DNA of 64,000 nucleotides from assembly GCF_003012745.1 (NCBI RefSeq), contig NZ_PXYK01000024.1, forward strand, positions 1-64,000. Direction: 5' to 3'. Positions within the stretch are counted from its first letter, which is position 1; each line of letters begins with the position of its first letter. The DNA comes from Kumtagia ephedrae (GTDB lineage: Bacteria > Pseudomonadota > Alphaproteobacteria > Rhizobiales > Rhizobiaceae). The notes under the pieces are model-generated. The model did not search any database. It saw only the letters and a list, made by a program, of their open reading frames with translations, and was not told the origin of the DNA. The translations under genes and the position numbers were made by a program. Of this stretch, positions 42,738-50,707 are shown one piece after another.

Positions 42738-44156
42738 ATGGACAGTTTTCCCACCATGGTTTCAGCCAATATCCTGATCTGCGATCTCGTCGGCCTCCGC
42801 TTCGATGCGCGGGGCATGCCGGATTTCAGCGAGACCAAGGCCCATATCGAGGCCCGCGGCGGGCTGTTCCACGAAACCGGCATCGACATGGCCGGCCCGC
42901 TCGAAAGCGGCCGGCTGCACTTCTTCTACCAGCCCGATCTCAGCACTCGGGAGGAACTGCTCGCCGCGGCCGGCGACGGGCAATACGACGCCGTCATCGC
43001 GGCGGCGACCTTCATTCCCGCCGAAGCGAAGTTCCGGCTCGGCGGCGTGCGCATCGGCGCCGGCACCGGCAACATGGGCTCGGCCTCGTGGGGCGGCGGC
43101 AGCGGCAATGGCGGCGAGGCGCCGCTGATGAACACGCCCGGCATCAACAGCCGCGCCACCGCTCAGATGGCCATGAAGGCGCTTCTGAAGGTCCGCCCGG
43201 ACCTGCCCGTCGACGACTTGCACAGGCTCGTCGCCGAGGGCAATTTCGATACGGGAAAGCAGTTGCGCGACTACCCGACGGCCAAGCTCGAAGGCAAGAA
43301 GCTCGCGGTGATCGGCTACGGCAATATCGGCCGGGAGCTCGCCAAGCTCGGACAGGCATTCGGCATGCGCGTGGCCATTCATGCGCGACCGCACCGCAGG
43401 AAATGGATCGAGCTCGAAGGTTTCGACTATGCCGCGGACCTCGTCGAGGCGGCGCGCGGCGCGGACGCGCTGTCCGTCCATGTCGGTCTCGGCGCGTTCG
43501 ATGCGGAAAAGCAGCGTCATGCGAACGCCGGCCTGATCGGCGACGCCGTGTTCGCCGCGCTCAACCCGGGCGCCGTGGTGATCAACTACGACCGTGGCGA
43601 GTTGGTCGATGTCGCGGCACTTCGGCGCGCGCTCGATACCGGCAGGGTCGACCATGCGGCGATCGACGCCGATCTGTTCAAGGATCCAACGACGGGAGCG
43701 CTTTCCGGCCCGATGCTGCCCTATCTCGCACTGCTCGACGAGCATGGCGACAGGTTGGAGCTGTTGCCGCATGCCGCGGCCGACACCGACCACCCGTCGC
43801 GCGTCGCCGGCGCACGCCAGGCCGTCGACCAGATTTTCGCCGCCATCGTCGACCGGCAGCTCTTCAACCTCAAAGGAACCTTGCCGGGCGGCTATACCGA
43901 CATGGGCGCCAGGGTTCCCGACGGGGTCGGCGGCATCAGGTCTTCGACGCTGCTTGCGCTCGCAGGCAACCAGGCGGAGGCCGAGGCGCTGGCCTCGTCG
44001 AGCGCCAAGATCGCTTCGTTCTTCGAGCGCGCCTCCGGCGGCTCGAAACAGGAGCTGCAAGATCAGATTCGCGCGGAGGGCGAGGCCGTGGCGGAGGCGC
44101 TGAACAGGCTCGCGACGCTGCTGCGGAAGCACGGTCTCACCGGGCCTTTCGCCTGA
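42738..44156 (+). CDS. Unusual long 2-hydroxyacid dehydrogenase-family protein
   Basis: 472-residue D-isomer-specific 2-hydroxyacid dehydrogenase relative, over 100 residues longer than usual. NAD motif VIGYGNIGRELAKLG (about residues 190-204), substrate-Arg region NYDRGELVDVAALRRAL and the His-containing ELLPHAAADTDHP are present. Before the Rossmann motif there is a Gly/Ser/Asn-rich insert (GNMGSASWGGGSGNGG), and after the catalytic domain a helical extension of about 90 residues. The usual Glu loop reads IDADLFKDP. ATG at 42738 has CGGAA upstream. It terminates the catabolic operon and converges with soxA. Confidence 0.85.
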   Translation: MDSFPTMVSANILICDLVGLRFDARGMPDFSETKAHIEARGGLFHETGIDMAGPLESGRLHFFYQPDLSTREELLAAAGDGQYDAVIAAATFIPAEAKFRLGGVRIGAGTGNMGSASWGGGSGNGGEAPLMNTPGINSRATAQMAMKALLKVRPDLPVDDLHRLVAEGNFDTGKQLRDYPTAKLEGKKLAVIGYGNIGRELAKLGQAFGMRVAIHARPHRRKWIELEGFDYAADLVEAARGADALSVHVGLGAFDAEKQRHANAGLIGDAVFAALNPGAVVINYDRGELVDVAALRRALDTGRVDHAAIDADLFKDPTTGALSGPMLPYLALLDEHGDRLELLPHAAADTDHPSRVAGARQAVDQIFAAIVDRQLFNLKGTLPGGYTDMGARVPDGVGGIRSSTLLALAGNQAEAEALASSSAKIASFFERASGGSKQELQDQIRAEGEAVAEALNRLATLLRKHGLTGPFA

Positions 44157-44233
44157 CAGGCACCTGAACCCGCTGCGGCGATGACGCCCGGCGCCGATGT
44201 GCTCCACCTCACTTTGGCTGGCCCCGGACACCA

Positions 44234-45013
44234 TCACGGCCGCACCGCCGGCGTCTCGACCGGCAGGCCGCGCGAGCGCTCCATCAGGTAGAGTTCCAGG
44301 TCGATGGACTCGGGTGCGCCGAAGGCGAAGGGCTCGGCCCTCACCCCGATCATGCAATTGCGCAGGCGCCGCTGCAGCGAGCCGACCGTCTGCCACTCCA
44401 GGCGATAGAGGGGATAGCCGTTCGGATGCGCCTGCGGGATAACGCCGCCGCCCAGCCGCTTGCCCCAATTGGCGTCATGGCAGGTGGCGCAGGAGAGGTC
44501 GAGCTGGCCGATGCGGCTCTGGAACAGGCGGCGGCCGTTGTCGCGGAACGGCGCGAGCCGCGGGTCGGCCGCCGGCGTCACCGGCATGCCGCGCGACTGG
44601 TGCGCGACATAGCTGGTGAGCGCCAGCAGTTCGTCCGATTCCGGCGCCAGCGGCTCGGCCTGCTGGCGTGAAGCGCGGCAGGAATTGACGCGCCCGGCAA
44701 GGTCGATCGGCCGCCCCGTAGCCTCGTCGAAGGCCGGATGGCGGGCGGCGACACCGCGCATCGACTGGGCCGCATCGCCGTGGCAGCCGGCGCAGGCGAC
44801 ATTCGCCCGGCCCTCCGGCTGCCGCCAGAGCTGCTCGCCTTGCAGCACCCACAGCATGCCGGGATTGCTCGTGTCGTCGGCCTGCAGGGCCTGTGTCTCG
44901 CGCGTCATGAAGTCGAAGCCGGAGCGCTTGTCACCCTCCTCGATGCCGGCGGCGGCGACCACGCCGCAGATCAAGGCGGCGGCGATGCCGGCAAGGCCCC
45001 AGAGGGCGCGCAT
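44234..45013 (-). CDS. soxA: Sulfur-oxidation c-type cytochrome SoxA (diheme)
   Basis: 259 residues, signal peptide (WGLAGIAAALICGVVAAA). Two heme motifs, CAGCH (about residue 74) and CATCH (about residue 177), and the active-site Cys in RNCMIGVRAEPF near the C-terminus, all as in diheme SoxA. With SoxX it forms the periplasmic enzyme that attaches a sulfur compound to the SoxY cysteine. Start overlaps the soxZ stop (TGATG). It is the last gene of the minus-strand operon; no soxB, soxC or soxD follows. Confidence 0.95.
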   Translation of the reverse strand: MRALWGLAGIAAALICGVVAAAGIEEGDKRSGFDFMTRETQALQADDTSNPGMLWVLQGEQLWRQPEGRANVACAGCHGDAAQSMRGVAARHPAFDEATGRPIDLAGRVNSCRASRQQAEPLAPESDELLALTSYVAHQSRGMPVTPAADPRLAPFRDNGRRLFQSRIGQLDLSCATCHDANWGKRLGGGVIPQAHPNGYPLYRLEWQTVGSLQRRLRNCMIGVRAEPFAFGAPESIDLELYLMERSRGLPVETPAVRP

Positions 45014-45333
45014 CAGCTCACCGTGATATCAGCCGACGCTGTCTGCGTCTCGCCCGCGTCATCGGTCCAGGCGAAGCTGATGGTGCCGCTCGTCGTGGCG
45101 ACGAGCGTGAAGGCGATGAAGGGATTGGCCGACATCGCCGGGAACAACTCGGCGGCAAATACCTCCTCGCCGTCATAGGCGCAGACGAAGCGGCGGATGA
45201 TGTCGCGCGGCATGTTCACGCCGTTCGGACCCATGCGGTAGCCGGTCTCCATCGAATGCGCGACCATCGCCCGAATCTCGACGATCTCGCCGCGCCTGGC
45301 CGTCTTCGGCACGTTGATCAGCGCCCGCGCCAT
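45013..45333 (-). CDS. soxZ: Sulfur-carrier partner SoxZ
   Basis: 106 residues with the immunoglobulin-like SoxZ pattern: RALINVPKTARRGEIVEIRAMV, HSMETGYR, ADLFP-type loop (AAELFPAMSANPF) and FAWTDDAGET. It forms a heterodimer with SoxY and presents it to SoxXA. Start ATG at 45333 shares its A with the SoxY stop; a GTG one codon upstream is an alternative. Confidence 0.95.
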   Translation of the reverse strand: MARALINVPKTARRGEIVEIRAMVAHSMETGYRMGPNGVNMPRDIIRRFVCAYDGEEVFAAELFPAMSANPFIAFTLVATTSGTISFAWTDDAGETQTASADITVS

Positions 45334-45818
45334 CACGAAAGGTCCTCGATACAGGCGGCCAGCGTAACGATGGCGCTCGCGCGGCTCGACCAGAAGCTGC
45401 CGTCGCTCATCTCGGCGACGGCGACGACCACCTGCGAGGTTGCAAGCCGGATGCGCGTCGACACCTCCGCGCGGCCGCAGCGCGGCCCGAGTTGGAAGAC
45501 GACGACATTCGCCTCCGGATTCTTCTCGTTGAAGACCCCGATGCGGCGCACATGGTCGGCCGCCGTCATCGGGCTTTCAGCGGCAATCGTGATGCCGACG
45601 GCATTGCCGTTCTCGACCAAAGGCGGCAGCTCCAGCCGGACGCGCCCATCCAGCACCTCGGCGCCGCCGGTGAAGGTGTTTATCGCCTCCTCCAGGCTTG
45701 GCCGGGCCAGCACCCGGCGCGGCAGACTGACGACGACCAGCCCGGCAAGTCCGGCTGCCAGCACCTGCCGCCTTCCGATGGGGAACGAGAGATTTTGATT
45801 TCGGCTCGGGTCGTCCAT
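45333..45818 (-). CDS. soxY: SoxY-related carrier with AACIE arm
   Basis: 161 residues. Twin-arginine-like signal (GRRQVLAAGLAGLVVVSLP), then the SoxY core (RPSLEEAINTFTGGAEV, RLELPPLVENGNAVGI, HVRRIGVFNEKNPEANV). The mobile C-terminal arm reads TLAACIEDLS with Cys156, not the GGCGG of thiosulfate-oxidising SoxY. The Cys is retained, so covalent loading with a sulfur compound remains possible. I recall an NCBI family name for this variant, SoxY-related AACIE arm protein. The partner SoxZ and SoxXA are adjacent; SoxB is not. The start ATG at 45818 follows AGGGTAGGA. Confidence 0.92.
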   Translation of the reverse strand: MDDPSRNQNLSFPIGRRQVLAAGLAGLVVVSLPRRVLARPSLEEAINTFTGGAEVLDGRVRLELPPLVENGNAVGITIAAESPMTAADHVRRIGVFNEKNPEANVVVFQLGPRCGRAEVSTRIRLATSQVVVAVAEMSDGSFWSSRASAIVTLAACIEDLS

Positions 45819-45820
45819 TC

Positions 45821-46462
45821 CTACCCTTTCAGCGTCGCCAGATAGGCGACGATGTCCTCGATGTCGGCGCCCGACAGGATCGGCTTGCCGCGCCAACCGG
45901 CGGCGATGCGCCGATCCTCCTCATCCACGACCCGGTAATAGGACGGCATGATCGTGTCCGGCATCAGCCGCCGCATGTCGACGACGCGCAGCCGGATCTG
46001 GCCTTCGGAAAGCCGCGCGCCGACGCCTGCAAGGCCGGGCGCCAAATTGCCGTGCAGATGCGGATCGGGGAACGGGCCGGCGTGGCAGAGCGTGCACAGG
46101 CTGCGGTGCCGGTCCGACATCAGCACCGCCCCGCGCTCCGGATCGCCCGTCCCACCGGTGAGCGGTTGAAGGATCGCGTCGCCGGTCACGATGTAGGCTC
46201 CCGCCTTCTCGCTGGCAGGAGAGCTTCCGCGTTTCGGACCCCCACCCCTAACCCCTCCCCTCGAAGGAGAGGGAGACTCTGCGACCGCCATGTCGCGCAA
46301 ACCGGTTGACGATTGGCCTTCAGCGGAAGTGCAACCAAGTCCCCCTCCCGCTTGTGGGGAGGGGTTAGGGGCGGGGGTAAAGACACACGCGGCAACCTCG
46401 TCGCCGCGAGCGGCCGATGCGACAAGCGCCATTGCCATCACAAGACCGGCTATACCTTTCAT
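45821..46462 (-). CDS. soxX: Sulfur-oxidation c-type cytochrome SoxX with repeat-encoded insert
   Basis: 213 residues. Signal peptide MKGIAGLVMAMALVASAARG; the heme motif is CTLCH at residues 123-127 and the Met ligand lies in TIMPSYYR. Between the signal peptide and the mature domain, residues 29-75 are encoded entirely by a family A palindromic repeat (46238-46378), Pro/Gly/Ser-rich and without counterpart in ordinary SoxX. The repeat is 141 bp, a multiple of three, so the frame is kept. ATG at 46462 overlaps the FccB stop (ATGA). The heme domain itself looks intact. Confidence 0.9.
   Translation of the reverse strand: MKGIAGLVMAMALVASAARGDEVAACVFTPAPNPSPQAGGGLGCTSAEGQSSTGLRDMAVAESPSPSRGGVRGGGPKRGSSPASEKAGAYIVTGDAILQPLTGGTGDPERGAVLMSDRHRSLCTLCHAGPFPDPHLHGNLAPGLAGVGARLSEGQIRLRVVDMRRLMPDTIMPSYYRVVDEEDRRIAAGWRGKPILSGADIEDIVAYLATLKG
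46238..46378. repeat. Palindromic repeat, family A copy 3 (inside soxX)
   Basis: 141 bp with ends ACCCCCACCCCTAACCCC and GGGGTTAGGGGCGGGGGT, homologous to 3470-3608 and 20952-21092, and inserted in frame into soxX just after the signal peptide. Transcribed as part of the sox operon, so the mRNA would carry a long hairpin in the soxX coding region. Confidence 0.92.
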
Positions 46463-47721
46463 CCGAACACTTCGCTGGTGATCGTCCGAAACCAGTCCTC
46501 GGCATAGACTGCCTCGAGTTCGCGAACGTCCGTGGCCGCATCGAGCGGGCTGACGCCGCCCGCACCCTCGACTTCCGCCAGCAACCCATCGCGCGGCTGG
46601 TAGACGCCGGCGATCGAAATGCCGTAATCCGGCGCCACCAGGCTGTAGCAGGTGTTGATGAGTTTCGGCTGCGCCGGCTCCCGCTCCCGCAGCAGGGCAG
46701 CGACCGCCGCCGCGCAGGCTTTCGCCTGGGCGTTGGCGCTGAATGCGGATTTCGGCATCGCTCCGCCGATTGCAGCGTCGCCGACGACATGGATGCCGGG
46801 CTGGAGGCGCGACTCGAAGGTGACCGGATCGATCGGGCACCAGCCCGTCCGGTCGGCGACACCGGCGGCCTGCGCGATCGCCCCCGCCCGCTGCGGCGGG
46901 ATGACGTTGGCGACGTCGGCCTTATGGCTGCCGAACTCGGTCACCAGCGTCTTCGTCGCCGGATCGACTTCCGTCACCCGGCCGCCGGCCGACAGCGGCA
47001 CCCATTCGATCAGGCCGGGATAGAGTTCGCGCCACGCCGCCTCGAACAGACTCCGCTTCGAGAAGGTGTCCTTGGCGTCGAGGATGATCAGTTTCGACCG
47101 CGGCTTGGCGGTCTTGAGGTAGTGCGCGATCAGGCTCGCCCGCTCATAGGGGCCGGGCGGGCAGCGGAAGGGATTGGCGGGGGCCGAAATGACGACCGTC
47201 CCGCCGTCCGGCATCGCCGCCAACTGATCGCGCAGCAGCAGCGTCTGCGGCCCCGCCTTCCAGGCATGCGGCATGATCTCGGCGGCCGCTGCGTCATAAC
47301 CCGGCAGCGCCTCGAAGTTGAGGTCGATGCCGGGCGCCAGCACCAGCCGGGCGTAGTCGATGTCGGTGCCGTCATCCAGCCGGACGCGGCGGCGCTCGGT
47401 ATCGACGGCTGCCGCCCGCTTGTGGATCAGCGCGATGCCGTCGAAGCCGTCATAGCCGAAGGTCTGCGCCTCCATGCCGCGCAACCCCGCCAGCACGGCA
47501 TTGCTGAACGGACATGCGATGTAGCTCGTCTCCGGCTCGACCAGCGTGACCGCGATATCACCATTCAGCAGGGCGAGCGCGCGGGCGCAGCTCGCGCCGG
47601 CAAAACCGCCGCCGATCACCACGACACGTGGGCGCGCCTGCGCATGGACATGCGGTGCGGCAAGCATGGTCGCGGCGATACTTGCCGCCGCGCCGCCGAG
47701 CAGAACCCTACGGCTGGGCAT
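46459..47721 (-). CDS. fccB: Flavocytochrome c sulfide dehydrogenase flavoprotein (FccB/SoxF)
   Basis: 420-residue periplasmic FAD protein that oxidises sulfide or a related sulfur donor and passes electrons to its cytochrome partner. Tat-type signal (SRRVLLGGAAASIAATML), FAD motif VVVIGGGFAGASCARAL, redox-active cysteine regions YIACPFSN and PFRCPPGPYERA, GDAAIGGAMPKSAFSAN and the C-terminal NTCYSLVAPDYGISIAGVY. Its gene overlaps the 3' end of the cytochrome gene upstream by 14 bp and the soxX start downstream, so all are in one operon. Confidence 0.92.
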   Translation of the reverse strand: MPSRRVLLGGAAASIAATMLAAPHVHAQARPRVVVIGGGFAGASCARALALLNGDIAVTLVEPETSYIACPFSNAVLAGLRGMEAQTFGYDGFDGIALIHKRAAAVDTERRRVRLDDGTDIDYARLVLAPGIDLNFEALPGYDAAAAEIMPHAWKAGPQTLLLRDQLAAMPDGGTVVISAPANPFRCPPGPYERASLIAHYLKTAKPRSKLIILDAKDTFSKRSLFEAAWRELYPGLIEWVPLSAGGRVTEVDPATKTLVTEFGSHKADVANVIPPQRAGAIAQAAGVADRTGWCPIDPVTFESRLQPGIHVVGDAAIGGAMPKSAFSANAQAKACAAAVAALLREREPAQPKLINTCYSLVAPDYGISIAGVYQPRDGLLAEVEGAGGVSPLDAATDVRELEAVYAEDWFRTITSEVFG

Positions 47722-48043
47722 GGCGCTCCGCCTCCGGTCGGGCGAGCCATTCGGCGATGGCGCGCGTCTCTTCCTCGGTAAATCCCCGGGCGATACGGCC
47801 CATCACCGTCGCCGAACGCTCGCCGTTGCGGAAGGCCTGCATCTGCACGGCGATATCGGCCGCCGCATGATTTTCCAGAGACGGGATAGCCGAGCCGAGC
47901 GCCGCCGGCCCGTGGCAGCCGCTGCAGGCGGCAGCACCGGGCGGCGCGGCGACCTGCACCGGTGTGTCGGCCAGAGCCGGCGCGGCCGCCGCCAGGGCGG
48001 CAAGCAGGACAGTCGCGGACAATCGCCCGCGCCCGTCCTTCAT
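47708..48043 (-). CDS. fccA: Monoheme cytochrome c, FccA/SoxE-like subunit
   Basis: 111-residue exported cytochrome. Signal peptide with h-region LSATVLLAALAAAAPALA; heme motif CSGCH at about residue 41; axial Met in ATVMGRIARGFTEEE, a pattern typical of FCSD cytochrome subunits (GERSATVM). ATG at 48043 chosen; a longer start at 48061 would overlap the upstream Mo-hydroxylase gene by 14 bp. Its stop overlaps the flavoprotein start, supporting an FccAB complex. It could also serve as electron acceptor for the Mo hydroxylase. Confidence 0.88.
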   Translation of the reverse strand: MKDGRGRLSATVLLAALAAAAPALADTPVQVAAPPGAAACSGCHGPAALGSAIPSLENHAAADIAVQMQAFRNGERSATVMGRIARGFTEEETRAIAEWLARPEAERHAQP

Positions 48044-48047
48044 CCTG

Positions 48048-50222
48048 TCATGCCAGGTCATGGTTCTTCAGCGGCAGCGTGCGGATGCGTTTGCCTGTGG
48101 CCGCGAAGATGGCGTTGAGGACGGCAGGCGCGGCAACCGCGATGGTCGGCTCGCCGACGCCGCCCCAGAAACCGCCGGACGGCATGATGATCGTCTCCAC
48201 CGCCGGCATGTCGGCCATGCGCACGACCTCGTAGCTGTCGAAGTTTTCCTGCTCCATGCGCCCGCCATTGACGGTGCATTCGCCGTACAGGCAGGCGGAG
48301 AGGCCGTAGACGAAGGAGCCTTCGACCTGCCGCTCGATCTGCGCGGGGTTGACCATATGGCCGGGATCGGTGGCGGCGACGATGCGGTGAATCGTCAACT
48401 GTCCGTCGGTGACGGATACTTCCGCCGCCGCCGCGACATAGCTGCCGAAACCCATGATCTGCGCAAGGCCGCGATGGATGCCGGCCGCAGGCGGGGTATC
48501 CCAGCCGATCCGCTCCGCCACCGCCTCGAGCACGGCAAGGTGCTTCGGATGGTTGGCCATCAGCTTGCGGCGGAAGGCGAGCGGGTCTTGCCCTGCCTCA
48601 TGAGCGAGTTCGTCCATGAAGCACTCCACGTAGACGGCGTTCTGATTGAGGTTGACGCCGCGCCAGAAGCCCGGCGGAATTGGCGGGTTGCGCATGGCAT
48701 GGTCGATCAGCAGATTATCGACCCCGTAGGCCAGCGTACCTTCCGCGCCGGTGAGCACGAGACCCTGGAAGACGACCGGATCCATGCCTCCCTGCATTCC
48801 TTCCGGCCGCACCGCCGCCAGGATCGACTGGCCGGAAATGCGCATGTGCAGCGCGGTGAGATTGCCGTCGGCGTCGAGCGCGCCGGTCAGCTTGCACTGC
48901 GTGGTCGGATGGTAGGCGCCGTGCAGCATGTCCTCCTCGCGCGACCAGATGAGTTTCACCGGCGTTCCCGGCATCTGCCTGGCGATGCCGACGGCCTGGC
49001 GCACATAATCCTGGAAATTGCCGCGCCGGCCGAAACCGCCGCCGAGATGAATCTTGTGCACCTCGCATTGCTGCACCGGCAGGCCGGCTGCCTCGGCGGC
49101 CGCCGCCAGGCTCGCCTCGCCGTTCTGGGTCGGCACCCACACCTCGCAGCGCTCCGGCGTGTAGAGCGCCGTGGCGTTCATCGGCTCCATGGTGGCGTGG
49201 TTCTGGTAGGGGAAGGCGTAGGTCGCGGTCACCGTGCGGGTTGCCGAAGCCAGAACCGCGCGGGCATCGCCCGCCTCGGCACCGATGAAGGCATCCGTGG
49301 CGTCGAGCCCTTCCGCCAGCATCGCCGCGATGGAGGCGCTGGTCACGTCGCGGTTGGGGCCTTCGTCCCAGGTGACCGGAAGCGCATCGAGCGCCGTCTT
49401 GGCCTGCCACCAGGTGTCCGCGACCACGGCGACGGCCGTCTCGTCGACCTGCACCACGTTGCGGACACCCGGCATGCTGGCGACCGCGGCGGCGTCGAAT
49501 CCCGCGACCTTGCCGCCGAAATAGGGGCAGGCGCGGATCACCGCGTTGAGCATGCCGGGCAGCTTGAGGTCGATGCCGTAGACCTGGGAGCCGTTGAGCT
49601 TGTCGGCGGTATCGAGCCGGGGCAGCGGCTTGCCGGCGATGGTCCAGTCCTTGGGATCCTTGAGCGGAACGTTGGCGGGCGGCGTGATCCGCGCGGCCGC
49701 CGCCGCCAACTGCCCATAGGAAGCAGCCCGGTCGGACGCCGCATGCGTGACCATGCCCATGCTCGCCACGCATTCGCTTGCCGGCACACCCCACTCGGCA
49801 GCGGCGGCGGCGATCAGCATCTCGCGCGCGGTCGCACCGCCCAGGCGAACGTATTCGTGCGATTCGCGAATGCCGCGGCTGCCGCCGGTCGAGAAATTGC
49901 CCCAGACGCGGTCGCGCGCCAGATTCTCGGCCGGAGACGGATATTCGGTCGTGACCTTCGACCAGTCGCAGTTCAGCTCCTCGGCGACGAGCTGCGCCAG
50001 GCCGGTCAGCGTTCCCTGCCCCATCTCGGAGCGGGCGATGCGGATCACCACCGTGTCGTCCGGCCTGATCACCACCCAGGCGTTGATCTCCGGCACGGTC
50101 TCGGCGCCTTGCGCATGCGCGGGCTCGAGAAAAGGTACGTTGAAGCCGAGAGACAGGCCGCCGGCCGTCGAGGCGACGCCGACGATGAAGCTGCGGCGCG
50201 AGATGGAGATTATCGCGTTCAT
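48048..50222 (-). CDS. Molybdopterin-binding subunit, IorB-type periplasmic hydroxylase
   Basis: 724-residue xanthine-dehydrogenase-family large subunit of the isoquinoline-1-oxidoreductase type. The N-terminus is a twin-arginine signal ISRRSFIVG. Mo-cofactor-binding segments include ARSEMGQGTLTGLAQLVAEE, GNFSTGGSRGIRESHEY, HLGGGFGRRGNFQDY and the C-terminal GGFWGGVGEPTIAVAAPAV, whose Glu in GVGEP is the catalytic residue. The small 2Fe-2S subunit is encoded just upstream. Such enzymes oxidise N-heteroaromatics or aldehydes in the periplasm; the substrate is not identifiable. The gene's 3' end runs into the cytochrome gene of the sulfide-dehydrogenase pair. Confidence 0.9.
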   Translation of the reverse strand: MNAIISISRRSFIVGVASTAGGLSLGFNVPFLEPAHAQGAETVPEINAWVVIRPDDTVVIRIARSEMGQGTLTGLAQLVAEELNCDWSKVTTEYPSPAENLARDRVWGNFSTGGSRGIRESHEYVRLGGATAREMLIAAAAAEWGVPASECVASMGMVTHAASDRAASYGQLAAAAARITPPANVPLKDPKDWTIAGKPLPRLDTADKLNGSQVYGIDLKLPGMLNAVIRACPYFGGKVAGFDAAAVASMPGVRNVVQVDETAVAVVADTWWQAKTALDALPVTWDEGPNRDVTSASIAAMLAEGLDATDAFIGAEAGDARAVLASATRTVTATYAFPYQNHATMEPMNATALYTPERCEVWVPTQNGEASLAAAAEAAGLPVQQCEVHKIHLGGGFGRRGNFQDYVRQAVGIARQMPGTPVKLIWSREEDMLHGAYHPTTQCKLTGALDADGNLTALHMRISGQSILAAVRPEGMQGGMDPVVFQGLVLTGAEGTLAYGVDNLLIDHAMRNPPIPPGFWRGVNLNQNAVYVECFMDELAHEAGQDPLAFRRKLMANHPKHLAVLEAVAERIGWDTPPAAGIHRGLAQIMGFGSYVAAAAEVSVTDGQLTIHRIVAATDPGHMVNPAQIERQVEGSFVYGLSACLYGECTVNGGRMEQENFDSYEVVRMADMPAVETIIMPSGGFWGGVGEPTIAVAAPAVLNAIFAATGKRIRTLPLKNHDLA

Positions 50223-50233
50223 GACCGTTCTCC

Positions 50234-50707
50234 TCAGCCGCCCTGGGTGGTGGCTTCACCGCCATTGGCGGCAAGCTTGATGGCGGCGCGCACCCGGTTG
50301 TAGGTGCCGCAGCGGCAGATGTTGGTGATCTCGGCGTTGATGTCCTCGTCGGTGGGGCTAGGGTTCTGCTGGAGCAGACCCGCCACCGCCATGATCATGC
50401 CGGCCTGGCAGTAGCCGCATTGCGGCACGTCGAGCGCCAGCCAGGCCTGCTGGACCGGATGCGAGCTGTCGGGCGAAAGCCCCTCGATCGTGGTGATCTG
50501 CTGGTCCGCCTCCACCGCGCTCACCGGAAGCACGCAGGAGCGCGTCGCAACGCCGTCGATGTGGATCGTGCAGGCGCCGCAGGCGGCCACGCCGCAGCCG
50601 TATTTCGTTCCCGTCAGCCCGATCTGCTCGCGGATCACCCAAAGCAGCGGCGTGTCCGGATCGACTTCGACCTCCCGTGGGGTGCCGTTGATGGTCAGTC
50701 TGGCCAT
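50234..50707 (-). CDS. 2Fe-2S subunit, IorA type
   Basis: 157-residue iron-sulfur subunit of the Mo hydroxylase. Two clusters are evident: plant-ferredoxin type [15 protein letters not shown] with a downstream Cys (RSCVLPVS), and the helical-domain cluster CGYCQAGMI ... [10 protein letters not shown]. The gene is first in the minus-strand operon; the stop is 11 bp before the large-subunit start. No medium FAD subunit is present, as usual for the two-subunit type that passes electrons to a cytochrome. Confidence 0.95.
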   Translation of the reverse strand: MARLTINGTPREVEVDPDTPLLWVIREQIGLTGTKYGCGVAACGACTIHIDGVATRSCVLPVSAVEADQQITTIEGLSPDSSHPVQQAWLALDVPQCGYCQAGMIMAVAGLLQQNPSPTDEDINAEITNICRCGTYNRVRAAIKLAANGGEATTQGG

